A stretch of 64,000 bases of DNA from JAVJRN01 sp040218415 (GCA_040218415.1 JAVJRN010000020.1:39903-103902); one strand, 5' to 3'. Numbered from the stretch's first letter, positions 8,172 to 18,294 are shown. Notes: generated by a model not told the origin, from the sequence alone. Translations and numbers: made by a program.

Positions 8172-8876
8172 GTGATAGACCGATACGCGCTTTACAGTAC
8201 ATTAGAAGAAATTACCCAAACTTTAAAATTACCTCCTTTAAATCAATCATTTGAGCTAAAGCAGCATTACAACGCCTGCCCAACCCAAATTTTACCGATT
8301 GTAACAAATAAAGATCCTAAGATCAACACCGACTACATCTGGGGCGGCACTAAAAGCTTAGCTAAAAATAAGCCATTAAGTGTCAAGCTCATTAATCACC
8401 AGATCAACTTGACACCCTCGGCCACCAGTCATAAATTAATCAGCACGAATAGGTGTCTCATCCCTTGTAATGGTTTTTTCCTTTGGAAGCAAGTAGCTAA
8501 AAAAAGACAGATCCCCTATTTTTTTAAACCAACCAATCACTCTATACTACTTATGGCAGGAACTTGGGAAGCATTTGAAGATATCGATGGTCAAAATTTT
8601 AACACCTTTCGCTTACTCACTAAGGCAACTGATCAGTTTGAAAATCAATTTGGACATGACCTACCTATTTTCATACCAGAAAACAAAACTCATGATTGGC
8701 TTTCAAATGATTTTGACTATAAGTTTTATTTTAATCTTCTTACTGAAAGCGCTGTTCCTACCTTAATTCATTTTCCAGTCACACCTAATATCCAATATGA
8801 AGAAGCCAACAATATTAATCTTATTAGACCATCAACACCAGCAGATCAAATGGGTAACTACTCTTTATTTGACTAG
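8172..8876 (+). CDS. SRAP-family protein (YedK/HMCES-like) lacking the catalytic Cys2
   Basis: The 234-residue protein has the SRAP layout: an N-terminal RY, YNxxPTQ (here YNACPTQ), a central CLIPCNGFFLWK corresponding to CLIPADGFYEWK, MAGTWEAF, and HDLPIF. True SRAP proteins begin Met-Cys-Gly-Arg. After Met removal, Cys2 forms a thiazolidine link to abasic sites in single-stranded DNA. Here the start reads M-I-D-R-Y, so Cys2 is Ile. The Glu of the YEW motif is Leu (FFLW), while the His of HD(R/L)(M)P is kept. The GTG start at 8172 is fixed by an in-frame TAA at 8160, so no alternative start restores the Cys. It is probably a non-crosslinking paralogue. It follows the YjbH-like gene by 28 bp. 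Confidence 0.8.
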   Translation: MIDRYALYSTLEEITQTLKLPPLNQSFELKQHYNACPTQILPIVTNKDPKINTDYIWGGTKSLAKNKPLSVKLINHQINLTPSATSHKLISTNRCLIPCNGFFLWKQVAKKRQIPYFFKPTNHSILLMAGTWEAFEDIDGQNFNTFRLLTKATDQFENQFGHDLPIFIPENKTHDWLSNDFDYKFYFNLLTESAVPTLIHFPVTPNIQYEEANNINLIRPSTPADQMGNYSLFD

Positions 8877-8930
8877 AGATTAAAAAGTCAAAAAATATGA
8901 GTAATTTCATCCACCACCTATCATATTACC

Positions 8931-10880
8931 ATGTTTAGATATTTTTTAACCTATGTTGGTTGTTTTGTTATTTTAAGCTTGTACTCTTTAAAGTTAAACG
9001 CTCAATCTATCAGGAAACAATTCAATAATGGCTTGGATGCGCTTTATACTGAAAATATTAATGAAGCTTATTTGATTTTTGATCAAATAAAAAACAGCAA
9101 ACCTGATTACCGCGATCTAGACTATTATCACTGTCTGACAGCAACATTATCATTGGTAAATGTTGAAACTAATAAAGACCGTTATTTAAGTTTCGAAGAG
9201 GATAATGATAAATACCCTTTCTATTATTATTGGCTAGGAAGAATTGAATCTGAAACTTATGAATCTGAAAAAGCGATTCAGTCTTTTCAAAAATTCTTGA
9301 ATAACCAGGGATACGTAAACCCCGAGTTAATTAGCGAAACAAAGGCTAGAATTAAAGCTTTAAAAAATCGTGAGGAATTACTTAGTAACAGCCGGCTATT
9401 AGATATTGCCGAAACAATAACATTAAATACAGGCGATGACGATGTTTCTGGTAGCTTTTCACAGAGTACACTCGTATATATCTCAGGCAAAAGTACTACT
9501 GCTGTCAATACTGAAAAAGATTTGAATAAAATCAAGGTAGAGGGTGATTTTGATGAAATTCAAATTATTGGAAATCGTATTGCCACAAGAAAAAACAATA
9601 TGATTTCCATTGGTGATTTCACAAATGGAGAGATCAGCAATCTTGCCCCTATACTCTTTGACGATAGCGGCATCATTTATAGTTTCTATATTTCTGAGCA
9701 ATTAGATTATCTCTATTTAAGCTTAGATACCAAAAAATATGGTGCTGACCTATTCTACGCTGAAAAAGGAGAAGATGAGGTTTGGAGTTTCCCCGAATTA
9801 CTCGCGAGTGAAAGTATTAATACCTCCTACAATGAAACTACCCCTTATTTTGATTCACAAACAGGTACTTTATACTTCAGTAGTGATAGACCTGATCAAA
9901 TTGGCAATTATGATGTTTTCTCATCTAAAAAAACATCTAAGGGATGGGAAACCCCTCAAAATTTAGGAGCACCAATTAATTCCCCTGATGATGACCTTTT
10001 TTTCAAAGGTAGCGTCAATAATGTTTCTATTTTATCCTCATCAAGACTGGGAGGACAAGGAGGTTTAGATATATACGTGATGAAACCAGAAGAACAAATT
10101 GTTTTAAATGGTCAAGTTAATTTAGAACAATCTAAAACCAACCTTATGTCTGGAGAGGTTAATTTAAGCTCATCTTCTACATTATTTCCTGACACTGTTA
10201 CCGCTGAAATCATTAATGGATCCTTCACTGCAAACCTAGATCCATCACTAACTTATGAAATGAATATCTTAACGAATGGCAGGACAGTATTAAATAGAAC
10301 ATTTAGTGTCAAACAAGGAGTAAATTATCCTAAAGAAATAAACGAAACTTTTTATGTTCAAGAAATTGATACAGAAAATGATCGTGAAATCCCGGATAAA
10401 CCAGCTTCCTCCACTTTAGTGCAGAACGAAAAACCTGACAAACGCAATGTAGAGAACAATATAGAACGGGCAATTAGCTACCCGCAATCCATCTCACCTG
10501 GTACCTCTCCTATTGACAACACTACATACTTTGAAAAAAAGAAGGCTATAGCACGTAATGTTTATTTTTCGTTTGACCAACACGATATTCGATCATCTGA
10601 ATTATCGACATTGAATCAAGTACTCGATTTAATGAAAAAACAAAAAACAATGAAATTAGAAATCGCAGGACATACCGATATTGTTGGTCCTACTCAAACT
10701 AATCAAAGAATTTCTGAATTACGAGCATTACAGGTGAGAGAATGGCTCGTTGATAAAGGAATCCAACCTAATCGCTTATTGATAAAAGGATACAGTGAAA
10801 GCATTCCTATGGCCAGCAATAATTTTGAAAGAGAGGGAAGAGAGTTTAATCGGCGAGTTGAGTTTTTAGTCATTAACTAA
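8931..10880 (+). CDS. PorE-like OmpA-family protein, paralogue 1
   Basis: A 649-residue exported protein with a signal peptide ending in NAQ (about residue 25). TPR-like helices follow (about 28-150), then a beta-propeller of PD40/WD40-like blades, visible as TLYFSSDRPDQIGNYDVF near 305-330. A linker and a C-terminal OmpA peptidoglycan-binding domain (about 525-649) follow, with AGHTD, GREFNRRVEF and related residues. This domain order resembles PorE (P. gingivalis PG1058), an outer-membrane/peptidoglycan-linked T9SS component. The carboxypeptidase-regulatory-like domain seen in paralogues 2-4 is hard to recognise here and is replaced by a divergent beta-rich stretch. There is no lipobox, unlike PG1058, which is a lipoprotein. 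It is the most divergent of the four tandem copies. Confidence 0.8.
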   Translation: MFRYFLTYVGCFVILSLYSLKLNAQSIRKQFNNGLDALYTENINEAYLIFDQIKNSKPDYRDLDYYHCLTATLSLVNVETNKDRYLSFEEDNDKYPFYYYWLGRIESETYESEKAIQSFQKFLNNQGYVNPELISETKARIKALKNREELLSNSRLLDIAETITLNTGDDDVSGSFSQSTLVYISGKSTTAVNTEKDLNKIKVEGDFDEIQIIGNRIATRKNNMISIGDFTNGEISNLAPILFDDSGIIYSFYISEQLDYLYLSLDTKKYGADLFYAEKGEDEVWSFPELLASESINTSYNETTPYFDSQTGTLYFSSDRPDQIGNYDVFSSKKTSKGWETPQNLGAPINSPDDDLFFKGSVNNVSILSSSRLGGQGGLDIYVMKPEEQIVLNGQVNLEQSKTNLMSGEVNLSSSSTLFPDTVTAEIINGSFTANLDPSLTYEMNILTNGRTVLNRTFSVKQGVNYPKEINETFYVQEIDTENDREIPDKPASSTLVQNEKPDKRNVENNIERAISYPQSISPGTSPIDNTTYFEKKKAIARNVYFSFDQHDIRSSELSTLNQVLDLMKKQKTMKLEIAGHTDIVGPTQTNQRISELRALQVREWLVDKGIQPNRLLIKGYSESIPMASNNFEREGREFNRRVEFLVIN

Positions 10881-11099
10881 TGCCACAAATTAGAATAAAA
10901 ATTGGTTTTGTATTATAGAAGCTTTTATCAATTTATTCGAATTTGAATCTAAGTAAAATATAACTTATTCCTTATTTAATTGCACTTCTTTAATTTAAAA
11001 CTGCCTTTAAGACCTAAATAAAGGCATCTATTAGGATTAGCCCGAATAGAACGATAATATTACGTTTTTTATTTCGCCAAACAACCGTTGAACTTGTAT

Positions 11100-12995
11100 A
11101 TGAAAAAATTTCTAATTACCGCAATTACGATTCTAACCCTTCATTGTTCCTTTGGACAGGCTCCAAAAAGAGACATTGAGAAAGCCGATGATGCGCTTTA
11201 TGCTGAGGTATTCGATGAAGCCTATGAATTATATAATGAATTAAGTCAGAAATATCCGAATGACGACTCTTTCAAATATCATCAATTAATCGCTTACCAC
11301 CTATCAGAAGGTCGTGGAACCGATATCTCGGGACTATTGGCTTTTGAAAAAGAAATGGGCGCGAAAGATAGATTTTATAACTATTGGTTAGGTAGGATTC
11401 GTTTTATGAGATACGAATTCGAAATAGCACTTGATCATTTCAGGGCTTTTATCAAAATTAATAGATACACCACCTCTTCCTTATTGGAAGAATCCAGATA
11501 TATGATCAGATGGGCTCAGAGAGCGCAAAAATTCTATCAAGCCATTGATGATTATGAAATAACTCAATTACCTGCGGGAATAAATACCTCTGCCAATGAA
11601 GTGGCTCCAGTATTTTTCAAAGGTCATGACGAGTTGATTTATTTCCAGTCACAAGAAGATGAGACTTACAAAGCAATGCATGCTATCAAAACTGGTGAAG
11701 ACTGGGATACTGCAGAGGAGATCACTACTTTCGGAACATTCGAACAATCAGAATTGAGAGCGGAAATCCTCAGCGACGAAAAAACACTTGTTGTTTTTAA
11801 GACTAAAAATGGTGGTGACCTTTTTACAAGTAATTATTCATCTGGAGCTTGGTCAGAGTTAAAAGAATATGACCCATCACTCGTGGCTAAAATAAAATCA
11901 GATTTTTTCATCTCCAACGATGAACAAACGATTCTATTCTCTTCTCGAAGAGGAAATAAAGACTTTGACATTTTTGAAATTAATAAAACACAAAATGGCT
12001 GGTCAGACCCAAAACCACTCAATATCAATACAGATGGTTACGACGAAGACTTTCCTTATATAACCGATGATGGAAAGACACTTTATTTTAGTTCCAATCG
12101 ACCTGAGTCAATCGGAGGTTATGATGTGTTTATATCTACCAAAAATAGTGGAGGACTATGGTCACAGCCTAAAAATATGGGATTCCCAATCAACACCATA
12201 GATCATGACGTTCATTTTCAAATGAGTCACGGAAGTAATACAGGTTACTTTTCGACCGATCGTTTACGCTCTGAAGGTGGTCTAGATGTTTTTTACTTCT
12301 TTAAAATCGAATTTAAAGGAGCCTCTGGAATAGTTACCAACGCGAAAACTGAAGAACCTATTCCTAACGTTCAAGTAAAGTTTCGTCCAGTACTGTATAC
12401 TGATGAAGTTATAGAAGCCGATACTGATGAAGCGGGAAAATATTCAGCCACGCTAATAAAGAATGAGGAGTTTATCGTTGAATTTTATGTGAACAGACAA
12501 TTGCTAGATGAGAAATCAGTGATGATCACTGAAGAAACCAATTCATTAAATTTCGCGATCACAGTAAAAGATTCAATAGCTGAGCTTACTGATTTTGTGA
12601 GTTTATACAAAGGAGATACATCCAAAATTGAAATAGAGGAAGTTAAAAAGGAAATGCAAACAAAACTTCCTATGACTAAGCCTATCTATTTTGATTTGGA
12701 ATTGGCTGATATAAAAACAGAATATGTTTCTTCACTCTCTAAGCTCGCTCTTGCCTTAAAAGCAGACAGAAAAATCATCATTAAAGTGAATGGTTATGCT
12801 GATAATACAGGAGCTACCGCTTACAACAATAAATTATCCACCAAAAGAGCACAGTCTGTGGCTGATTACTTGATTTCAAAAGGAGTCAATAAATCTCAAA
12901 TCATAGTCAAAGGATTTGGTGAAGACAAACCTATAGCAACCAATGATACTGAAGAAGGTAGAGCGAAAAACAGGCGCGTAGAGTTTGATTTTTAA
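11100..12995 (+). CDS. PorE-like OmpA-family protein, paralogue 2
   Basis: About 631 residues from the ATG at 11100. An upstream TTG at 11088 only adds NLY before a perfect signal peptide (MKKFLITAITIL...FGQ), so the ATG is preferred. TPR repeats cover about residues 20-145, and beta-propeller blades about 160-400 (TLYFSSNRPESIGGYDVF). A carboxypeptidase-regulatory-like domain follows at about 405-485 and an OmpA domain at about 520-631 (YADNTGATAYNNKLSTKRAQ and GRAKNRRVEF). The domain set matches PorE of the type IX secretion system, which ties the trans-envelope complex to peptidoglycan. It is closest to paralogue 4: both share GRGTDIS, DDYEI and SNRPESIGGYDVF segments. A clear terminator follows. 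Confidence 0.82.
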   Translation: MKKFLITAITILTLHCSFGQAPKRDIEKADDALYAEVFDEAYELYNELSQKYPNDDSFKYHQLIAYHLSEGRGTDISGLLAFEKEMGAKDRFYNYWLGRIRFMRYEFEIALDHFRAFIKINRYTTSSLLEESRYMIRWAQRAQKFYQAIDDYEITQLPAGINTSANEVAPVFFKGHDELIYFQSQEDETYKAMHAIKTGEDWDTAEEITTFGTFEQSELRAEILSDEKTLVVFKTKNGGDLFTSNYSSGAWSELKEYDPSLVAKIKSDFFISNDEQTILFSSRRGNKDFDIFEINKTQNGWSDPKPLNINTDGYDEDFPYITDDGKTLYFSSNRPESIGGYDVFISTKNSGGLWSQPKNMGFPINTIDHDVHFQMSHGSNTGYFSTDRLRSEGGLDVFYFFKIEFKGASGIVTNAKTEEPIPNVQVKFRPVLYTDEVIEADTDEAGKYSATLIKNEEFIVEFYVNRQLLDEKSVMITEETNSLNFAITVKDSIAELTDFVSLYKGDTSKIEIEEVKKEMQTKLPMTKPIYFDLELADIKTEYVSSLSKLALALKADRKIIIKVNGYADNTGATAYNNKLSTKRAQSVADYLISKGVNKSQIIVKGFGEDKPIATNDTEEGRAKNRRVEFDF

Positions 12996-13019
12996 AGACG
13001 CCAATAAATTATAACTTTT

Positions 13020-13057
13020 AAAAAGGGAGACTAAAGATATTAGCCTCCCTTTTTTTA
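13020..13057 (+). terminator. Rho-independent terminator after PorE-like paralogue 2
   Basis: A stem of AAAAAGGGAG pairs with CTCCCTTTTT. It is extended by CTAA/TTAG across a single A-C mismatch, with a five-base loop and a run of eight T. It lies 25 bp after the stop of paralogue 2, so paralogues 3 and 4 probably have their own promoter. Confidence 0.85.
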
Positions 13058-13160
13058 TATACACCAGTTTATCAAGCATATAACTACCGACCTTTAGAAT
13101 TAACTTTAACTAATAAATTCATGAAATAATTTTATATTAGCATTTACAATAGTATTATGA

Positions 13161-15224
13161 ATGCACTTAGTTAGACTTAAGCTTTTTATTATTTTCATTT
13201 CGGGGACTCTAACAGGAGCAGCACAAAATATTCCCAAGATGTTTGAGTCGGCTGAAAAACTTTTTTATAAAGAAGATTTCAGGCAGGCTCAGCTCGCCTT
13301 TCAAGAGGTTGTTGATTTAAATCCAAAATACAAGGACGCGGATTATAAGCTTGAAATCTCAACATTACTTCTAAAAGAAAACAGAGAGAAAGCATTAGAT
13401 AGGTTATTATCCTATAAAGCTACGAAAGGCAAATCGGATAAATTTTATTATTACTGGCTAGGTAGAGTGTATGCTAATAGGGACCTATACACTGAGTCAA
13501 TTAAGGCTTGGGAGTCCTTTCTCAAAAGTAAAAGTCCAAAAAGTCCGGAGATAGTAAAAGAGACGAAAGGCTTTATCGAAGAAAGTAATCGCCTCAATAC
13601 GTTTTTTAATGATCCTTGTGACTATGAAGTCAAACGGCTTGATGCTCCCATTAATTCCATTAAAGCGGAAATGACGCCTGTTTACAGCGAAATATCAAAT
13701 GAATTGATTTTTGCATCTTCGGTGGCGTCAGACGAGGATGAATTTAAAATTTATAGATCCAAAAGAACGAATATGGAATGGAGTACGCCATCTATTATTG
13801 CTAATCTTGGAAGTTTCGATAGATTCTCAGCGAAGGTCGAGGTTGCAGATGATGGTCAAAAATTATTCATTTATAAAGACGATAGAAAAGGCAATTTACA
13901 CTTCAGTGAGAGAACGAATGACAATTGGACAATTCCTGTTGAATTTGATAGTAAAATTACACGTACTCATTTAAACTCACAGTTTTTTATAAACAAACAT
14001 GAGGACAGAATAATATTTACCTCTTATAGTGACTTCAAATTGGGTTTAGGTCTTTATGAATCTTACCGCGATGTAGCGAGTGGCAATTGGAGTACACCCC
14101 TTCGATTTGCAGTGGAAATTGATTCTGAGTGGAATGAGGATAGTCCATATTTATCATTCGACGAATCCAAACTATATTTCAGTTCGGATAGAGAAGGCGG
14201 TATGGGGGGATTTGATATTTATGTAACAGCTCTTGATCCAGAAACCCTTAAGTGGGGCGAACCAAAAAACTTGGGCTGGCCAATTAATTCTCCTGACGAT
14301 GAGTTTCATTTTAAACTTAATGATGATGAACAATCAGGTTTTTTTATTTCTAACAGAATTCATACACTAGGTGATTACGATATTTTTGCTTTTTGGAATG
14401 CCAATAAAACAATAGTTAAAGGAGAAATTATCAATAAATTAACCGGCTTCCCGGTTAATTCTGGAGAACTAAGGTTCTACCCTAAGCTATATAACGATGA
14501 ATATTTTACGTCTACCTTAAATGAACATGGAGAATATGAGATTCGCGTCTTTGCAAATCAAGAGTTTAACATAGAGTATATTAGTGAAACAGATACACTA
14601 TTCATCGAATCATTTGAGGTTTTGGAGGACGAAAAAGTCACCCACATTAAAGACTTTTTTATCTCGACACAAGACTTTGTGACGAATGACACATTTCCAG
14701 TTACAACAAACAAAGGAATTGCAATGACTGAAGCTAAAAAAACAATTCAATTCACGAATGAAAATCAAGAAGTTAGCACTTCGGTAAAGGAAGAAATGTT
14801 TGTCTCTCAAGACTATTTTGATTTCAACGATACTTTTATTGATGACATAGAGGAGCTTTCATCGAAATTTAGGCTTGGCAATAAGGTAATTGCAGGAAAC
14901 ATCTACTTCGATTTTGGTACTATTCAATTAAATGTTGAATCTTTGCCAACGCTAGAAAGAATATTATCATTACTTAATCAAAATACATCTATAATTATTG
15001 AGATTGCAGGTCATAGCGATAATATAGGAAATGAAAATATCAATTTAAAAATATCAACCAGTCGTGCAGAAACTGTACGAAAATGGTTAATAAATAAAGG
15101 TATAAGTAAGAGTCGCCTCATCGCGAAAGGGTATGGCTCTTCACAACCTATAGCGACCAATGATGACGAAAAAGAAGGTCGCGAATTGAACAGAAGAATC
15201 GAGATAAGAAGATTGAATAATTAG
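13161..15224 (+). CDS. PorE-like OmpA-family protein, paralogue 3
   Basis: A 687-residue protein, the longest of the four. The signal peptide ends at GAAQ (about residue 22). TPR helices lie at about 25-150, and the beta-propeller at about 165-415 with KLYFSSDREGGMGGFDIY. A carboxypeptidase-regulatory-like domain follows at about 420-500, then a roughly 70-residue acidic/Thr-rich linker not present in the other copies, and an OmpA domain at about 575-687 (AGHSDNIGNENINLKIS, GRELNRRIEI). Another ATG at 13157 is out of frame, which fixes 13161 as the start. It is probably an envelope protein anchored to peptidoglycan and related to T9SS PorE. A role specific to this paralogue cannot be read from sequence. 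Confidence 0.8.
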   Translation: MHLVRLKLFIIFISGTLTGAAQNIPKMFESAEKLFYKEDFRQAQLAFQEVVDLNPKYKDADYKLEISTLLLKENREKALDRLLSYKATKGKSDKFYYYWLGRVYANRDLYTESIKAWESFLKSKSPKSPEIVKETKGFIEESNRLNTFFNDPCDYEVKRLDAPINSIKAEMTPVYSEISNELIFASSVASDEDEFKIYRSKRTNMEWSTPSIIANLGSFDRFSAKVEVADDGQKLFIYKDDRKGNLHFSERTNDNWTIPVEFDSKITRTHLNSQFFINKHEDRIIFTSYSDFKLGLGLYESYRDVASGNWSTPLRFAVEIDSEWNEDSPYLSFDESKLYFSSDREGGMGGFDIYVTALDPETLKWGEPKNLGWPINSPDDEFHFKLNDDEQSGFFISNRIHTLGDYDIFAFWNANKTIVKGEIINKLTGFPVNSGELRFYPKLYNDEYFTSTLNEHGEYEIRVFANQEFNIEYISETDTLFIESFEVLEDEKVTHIKDFFISTQDFVTNDTFPVTTNKGIAMTEAKKTIQFTNENQEVSTSVKEEMFVSQDYFDFNDTFIDDIEELSSKFRLGNKVIAGNIYFDFGTIQLNVESLPTLERILSLLNQNTSIIIEIAGHSDNIGNENINLKISTSRAETVRKWLINKGISKSRLIAKGYGSSQPIATNDDEKEGRELNRRIEIRRLNN

Positions 15225-15284
15225 CCGTCTTTGTTATCACTTTTAATGTTTGGATTATATTTACTAAATTAAAACAAGGCTTTC

Positions 15285-17234
15285 ATGAAAACTGTAATAA
15301 TAAAAGTGTTTAGGGTATCTATATTAATAGGTATATTTCTATTCGCTTCTTTTCAATCATTCTCTCAATCCTATAGGAAACAACTAAAAAAAGCTGATGG
15401 GCTATTCTATGATGAAGAATATAAAGAGGCCTATCTAGCGTATAAGGCCATCAGTGATGAGTTTCCAAGTGAATCCATTCACAAATATCCAGAATACCTA
15501 AGTTATCACATGGATTTAGGTAGAGGAACGGACATTTCGAAATTATTGTCCCTCGGGAAAAAAATGAGTGCCCAAGATGAGTTCTACAATTTTTTCATGG
15601 GTCGCATATATATATTAAGGTATGATTTTGACATGGCTATCCGTCATTTTAGCGCCTTTTTAAAGATGGATGTTTATAAAAGTAGGCAGATCATAGAAGA
15701 AACCGAAGGTTATTTGGCTTGGGCGAGAGAAGCCAAGGCATTTTATGAAGATGTTGATGATTATGAAATTTACCCACTTCCCGGTGGTATCAATACCGCA
15801 CTATCAGAAGTAGCCCCTGTTTTCTTCAATGGACATGATGAATTAATTTTCTTCAGATCAACCGACAACAGCTCTGAATATTTTCATGCCTACCATGCTT
15901 TCAAATCAGGTGATAACTGGGATAAAGTATCAAAAATTAATGTGTTTGGCGAGTTCAATAAATATGAAACTAGGGCAGAAATTCTCTCTGGTGATGATCG
16001 ATTGTTATTTTTCAAACAAGAAAACGGCGGAGACCTATTCTCTAGTAGATATGAAGAGGGTGCAGGTTGGACAGCTCCGTTGGAGTTCGACAGAAGCTTG
16101 AGAACAAGAATATCCTCAGATTTTTTCATGAATAACGATGAAAATCTCATCTTATATTCTTCTTTTGAAGGCGGTGATCATTTTGATATTTATCAAATAA
16201 ATAAAACTGGAGATACTTGGAGTAGTCCGAAATCTTTGAATTTTAATACCGCCGAATTCGATGAAGACTTTCCATTTTTATCAGATGATGGAAAAACGAT
16301 CTATTTCAGCTCGAATAGGCCTGAATCTATAGGTGGTTATGATGTTTTCAAAGCTGTATGGGATGATAATGCGAATAACTGGTCAAAGCCAGAAAACGTA
16401 GGATTTCCTATAAATACGATTGACAATGAATTTCAATTCCAAATAAATCACGGTAGTAACACTGGTTATTTTTCTTCAAACAGGCTACACAGTAAAGGTG
16501 AATATGATATCTATTACTTCTTCAACATTGAAAAGCAAAAAGTTCAAGGGACAATCACCAACATAGCCTCGGGAGAGGCGTTAAGAGATATAGTCATCAA
16601 ATTTCACCCAGTGAAATATACCGATGAATCAATTGTAGGAACAACAAACGAAAGTGGCGTTTATAGCTTAAATTTAATTTCTAACGAATCATTTAAAGTA
16701 GATTTTTTGAAAGGTGATGCGTTGTTGGGGACCCAAGAAGTAACTATTACTAATGGTCAAACAACCCAAGACTTTAAAATTGAAATTCCAGATAATATAG
16801 TTTCTACGACGGCTGATCTTGATAAGCTATATAAAGGAGATACGGAGAGAGTCATTCCAATCGAGATGCTAGGGAATAAGTTTCGTACAGGTAAAAAGAC
16901 AGTCATCCAAAATATTTATTTCGATTTTGGAGCGGCCAAACTTACTGAAGACTCAAAACCAGTTCTTGAAACTTTGAGACGCACTCTTGAAAAATATCCT
17001 AAAACATCCATCCAAATCGCAGGATTCACTGATAATGTAGGTTCACATGAATACAATATCGATTTGTCCTTAAAGCGTGCAAATGCCGTAAAGGATTATT
17101 TGATTGAAAACGGAATAAAGGGCTCACGATTGGAAACCAAAGGATTTGGTGAAGAAAATCCAATAGCCTCCAATGATGATGAAAAGGATGGCAGGGAGCT
17201 TAATCGAAGAATTGAAGTGACACTAATCGAATAA
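15285..17234 (+). CDS. PorE-like OmpA-family protein, paralogue 4
   Basis: A 649-residue protein with a signal peptide ending in SFSQ (about residue 28) and TPR helices at about 30-155. Beta-propeller blades run from about 170 to 410 (TIYFSSNRPESIGGYDVF). A carboxypeptidase-regulatory-like domain is at about 415-495 and the OmpA domain at about 535-649, with AGFTDNVG, LSLKRANAV and GRELNRRIEV. The Asp and Arg that bind diaminopimelate in OmpA domains are in place. It shares more segments with paralogue 2 than with the adjacent paralogue 3, so the cluster was not built by simple successive duplication of neighbours. It begins 60 bp after paralogue 3 without a terminator between, probably as one transcript. 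Confidence 0.82.
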   Translation: MKTVIIKVFRVSILIGIFLFASFQSFSQSYRKQLKKADGLFYDEEYKEAYLAYKAISDEFPSESIHKYPEYLSYHMDLGRGTDISKLLSLGKKMSAQDEFYNFFMGRIYILRYDFDMAIRHFSAFLKMDVYKSRQIIEETEGYLAWAREAKAFYEDVDDYEIYPLPGGINTALSEVAPVFFNGHDELIFFRSTDNSSEYFHAYHAFKSGDNWDKVSKINVFGEFNKYETRAEILSGDDRLLFFKQENGGDLFSSRYEEGAGWTAPLEFDRSLRTRISSDFFMNNDENLILYSSFEGGDHFDIYQINKTGDTWSSPKSLNFNTAEFDEDFPFLSDDGKTIYFSSNRPESIGGYDVFKAVWDDNANNWSKPENVGFPINTIDNEFQFQINHGSNTGYFSSNRLHSKGEYDIYYFFNIEKQKVQGTITNIASGEALRDIVIKFHPVKYTDESIVGTTNESGVYSLNLISNESFKVDFLKGDALLGTQEVTITNGQTTQDFKIEIPDNIVSTTADLDKLYKGDTERVIPIEMLGNKFRTGKKTVIQNIYFDFGAAKLTEDSKPVLETLRRTLEKYPKTSIQIAGFTDNVGSHEYNIDLSLKRANAVKDYLIENGIKGSRLETKGFGEENPIASNDDEKDGRELNRRIEVTLIE

Positions 17235-17285
17235 ATAAGCTAAGCAATCTCTCCTAAACTTGCCCGCTAGATAAACAACAAAATT

Positions 17286-18293
17286 ATGTACACTTCAAAA
17301 ATATCTGGGATAGGACATTATGTACCCGCTAATGTCGTGACCAATAAGGATCTTGAACAATTCATGGAAACGAGTGATGAATGGATTCAAGAAAGAACTG
17401 GAATTAAAGAAAGAAGGTGGATAGATCCGAAATCGGACGACATGCCTTCGACAATGGGTACAAAAGCTGCGAAAATAGCTATTAACAATGCAGGTTTGAC
17501 CCCAGATGATATTGACTTTATTGTCTTCGCCACTTTAAGTCCTGATTATTACTTCCCAGGTCCTGGTGTACAAGTTCAAGAACAACTTGGCATCAAGGAA
17601 ATTGGAGCCTTAGATGTGAGGAATCAATGTTCTGGGTTTATATATTCCTTATCTGTAGCTGACCAGTTTATTAAAACAGGAATGTATCGAAATGTATTGG
17701 TTATTGGCTCAGAATATCACAGTGGCGGACTTGAAAAAACCACACGTGGCAGAGGTGTAACAGTCATATTTGGTGACGGAGCAGGAGCAGTTGTATTATC
17801 TAGATCCGAGGAAGCTGACCGAGGCATACTTTCTACTCACCTTCACTCTGAAGGAAAACATGCGAAAGAATTGGCACTGATAGGACCGTCAACTAATAAG
17901 TGGGTAGACGCCATAATAGCAGAAAACAACCCTAATGACACCTCTTACTACCCATACATGAATGGGAATTTTGTATTCAAACATGCTGTAACCAGATTTA
18001 GTGAAGTAATCATGGAAGCGCTATTAGCTAATGGTTTTAAAGTCAGCGACTTAAACATGTTAATTCCGCATCAAGCTAATCTTAGAATAAGTCAGTTCAT
18101 TCAGAAACAAATGAAACTGACCGACGACCAAGTTTATAATAACATCATGCGCTATGGAAATACTACAGCAGCATCTATTCCCATAGCGCTTAGTGAGGCA
18201 CATATGGAAGGTAAAATAAAAACTGGTGACTTAGTATGCCTCGCGGCATTTGGTAGTGGATTTACATGGGCTTCTGCACTAATTCGATGGTAG
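17286..18293 (+). CDS. 3-oxoacyl-[ACP] synthase III family protein (FabH-like)
   Basis: A 335-residue thiolase-fold condensing enzyme with the complete Cys-His-Asn triad of the KAS III family: C115 in RNQCSGF, H262 in IPHQANLRI and N292 in YGNTTAAS. ERTGIKERRW near residue 36 and FGDGAGAVV near 162 are family landmarks. KAS III enzymes start fatty acid synthesis by condensing acyl-CoA with malonyl-ACP. Many Bacteroidota carry extra copies with other acyl substrates. This one is not next to plsX, acpP or other fab genes, so it may be such a secondary copy. A gene of unknown function begins one base after its stop, at a TTG codon, which suggests translational coupling. Confidence 0.9.
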   Translation: MYTSKISGIGHYVPANVVTNKDLEQFMETSDEWIQERTGIKERRWIDPKSDDMPSTMGTKAAKIAINNAGLTPDDIDFIVFATLSPDYYFPGPGVQVQEQLGIKEIGALDVRNQCSGFIYSLSVADQFIKTGMYRNVLVIGSEYHSGGLEKTTRGRGVTVIFGDGAGAVVLSRSEEADRGILSTHLHSEGKHAKELALIGPSTNKWVDAIIAENNPNDTSYYPYMNGNFVFKHAVTRFSEVIMEALLANGFKVSDLNMLIPHQANLRISQFIQKQMKLTDDQVYNNIMRYGNTTAASIPIALSEAHMEGKIKTGDLVCLAAFGSGFTWASALIRW

Positions 18294-18294
18294 T

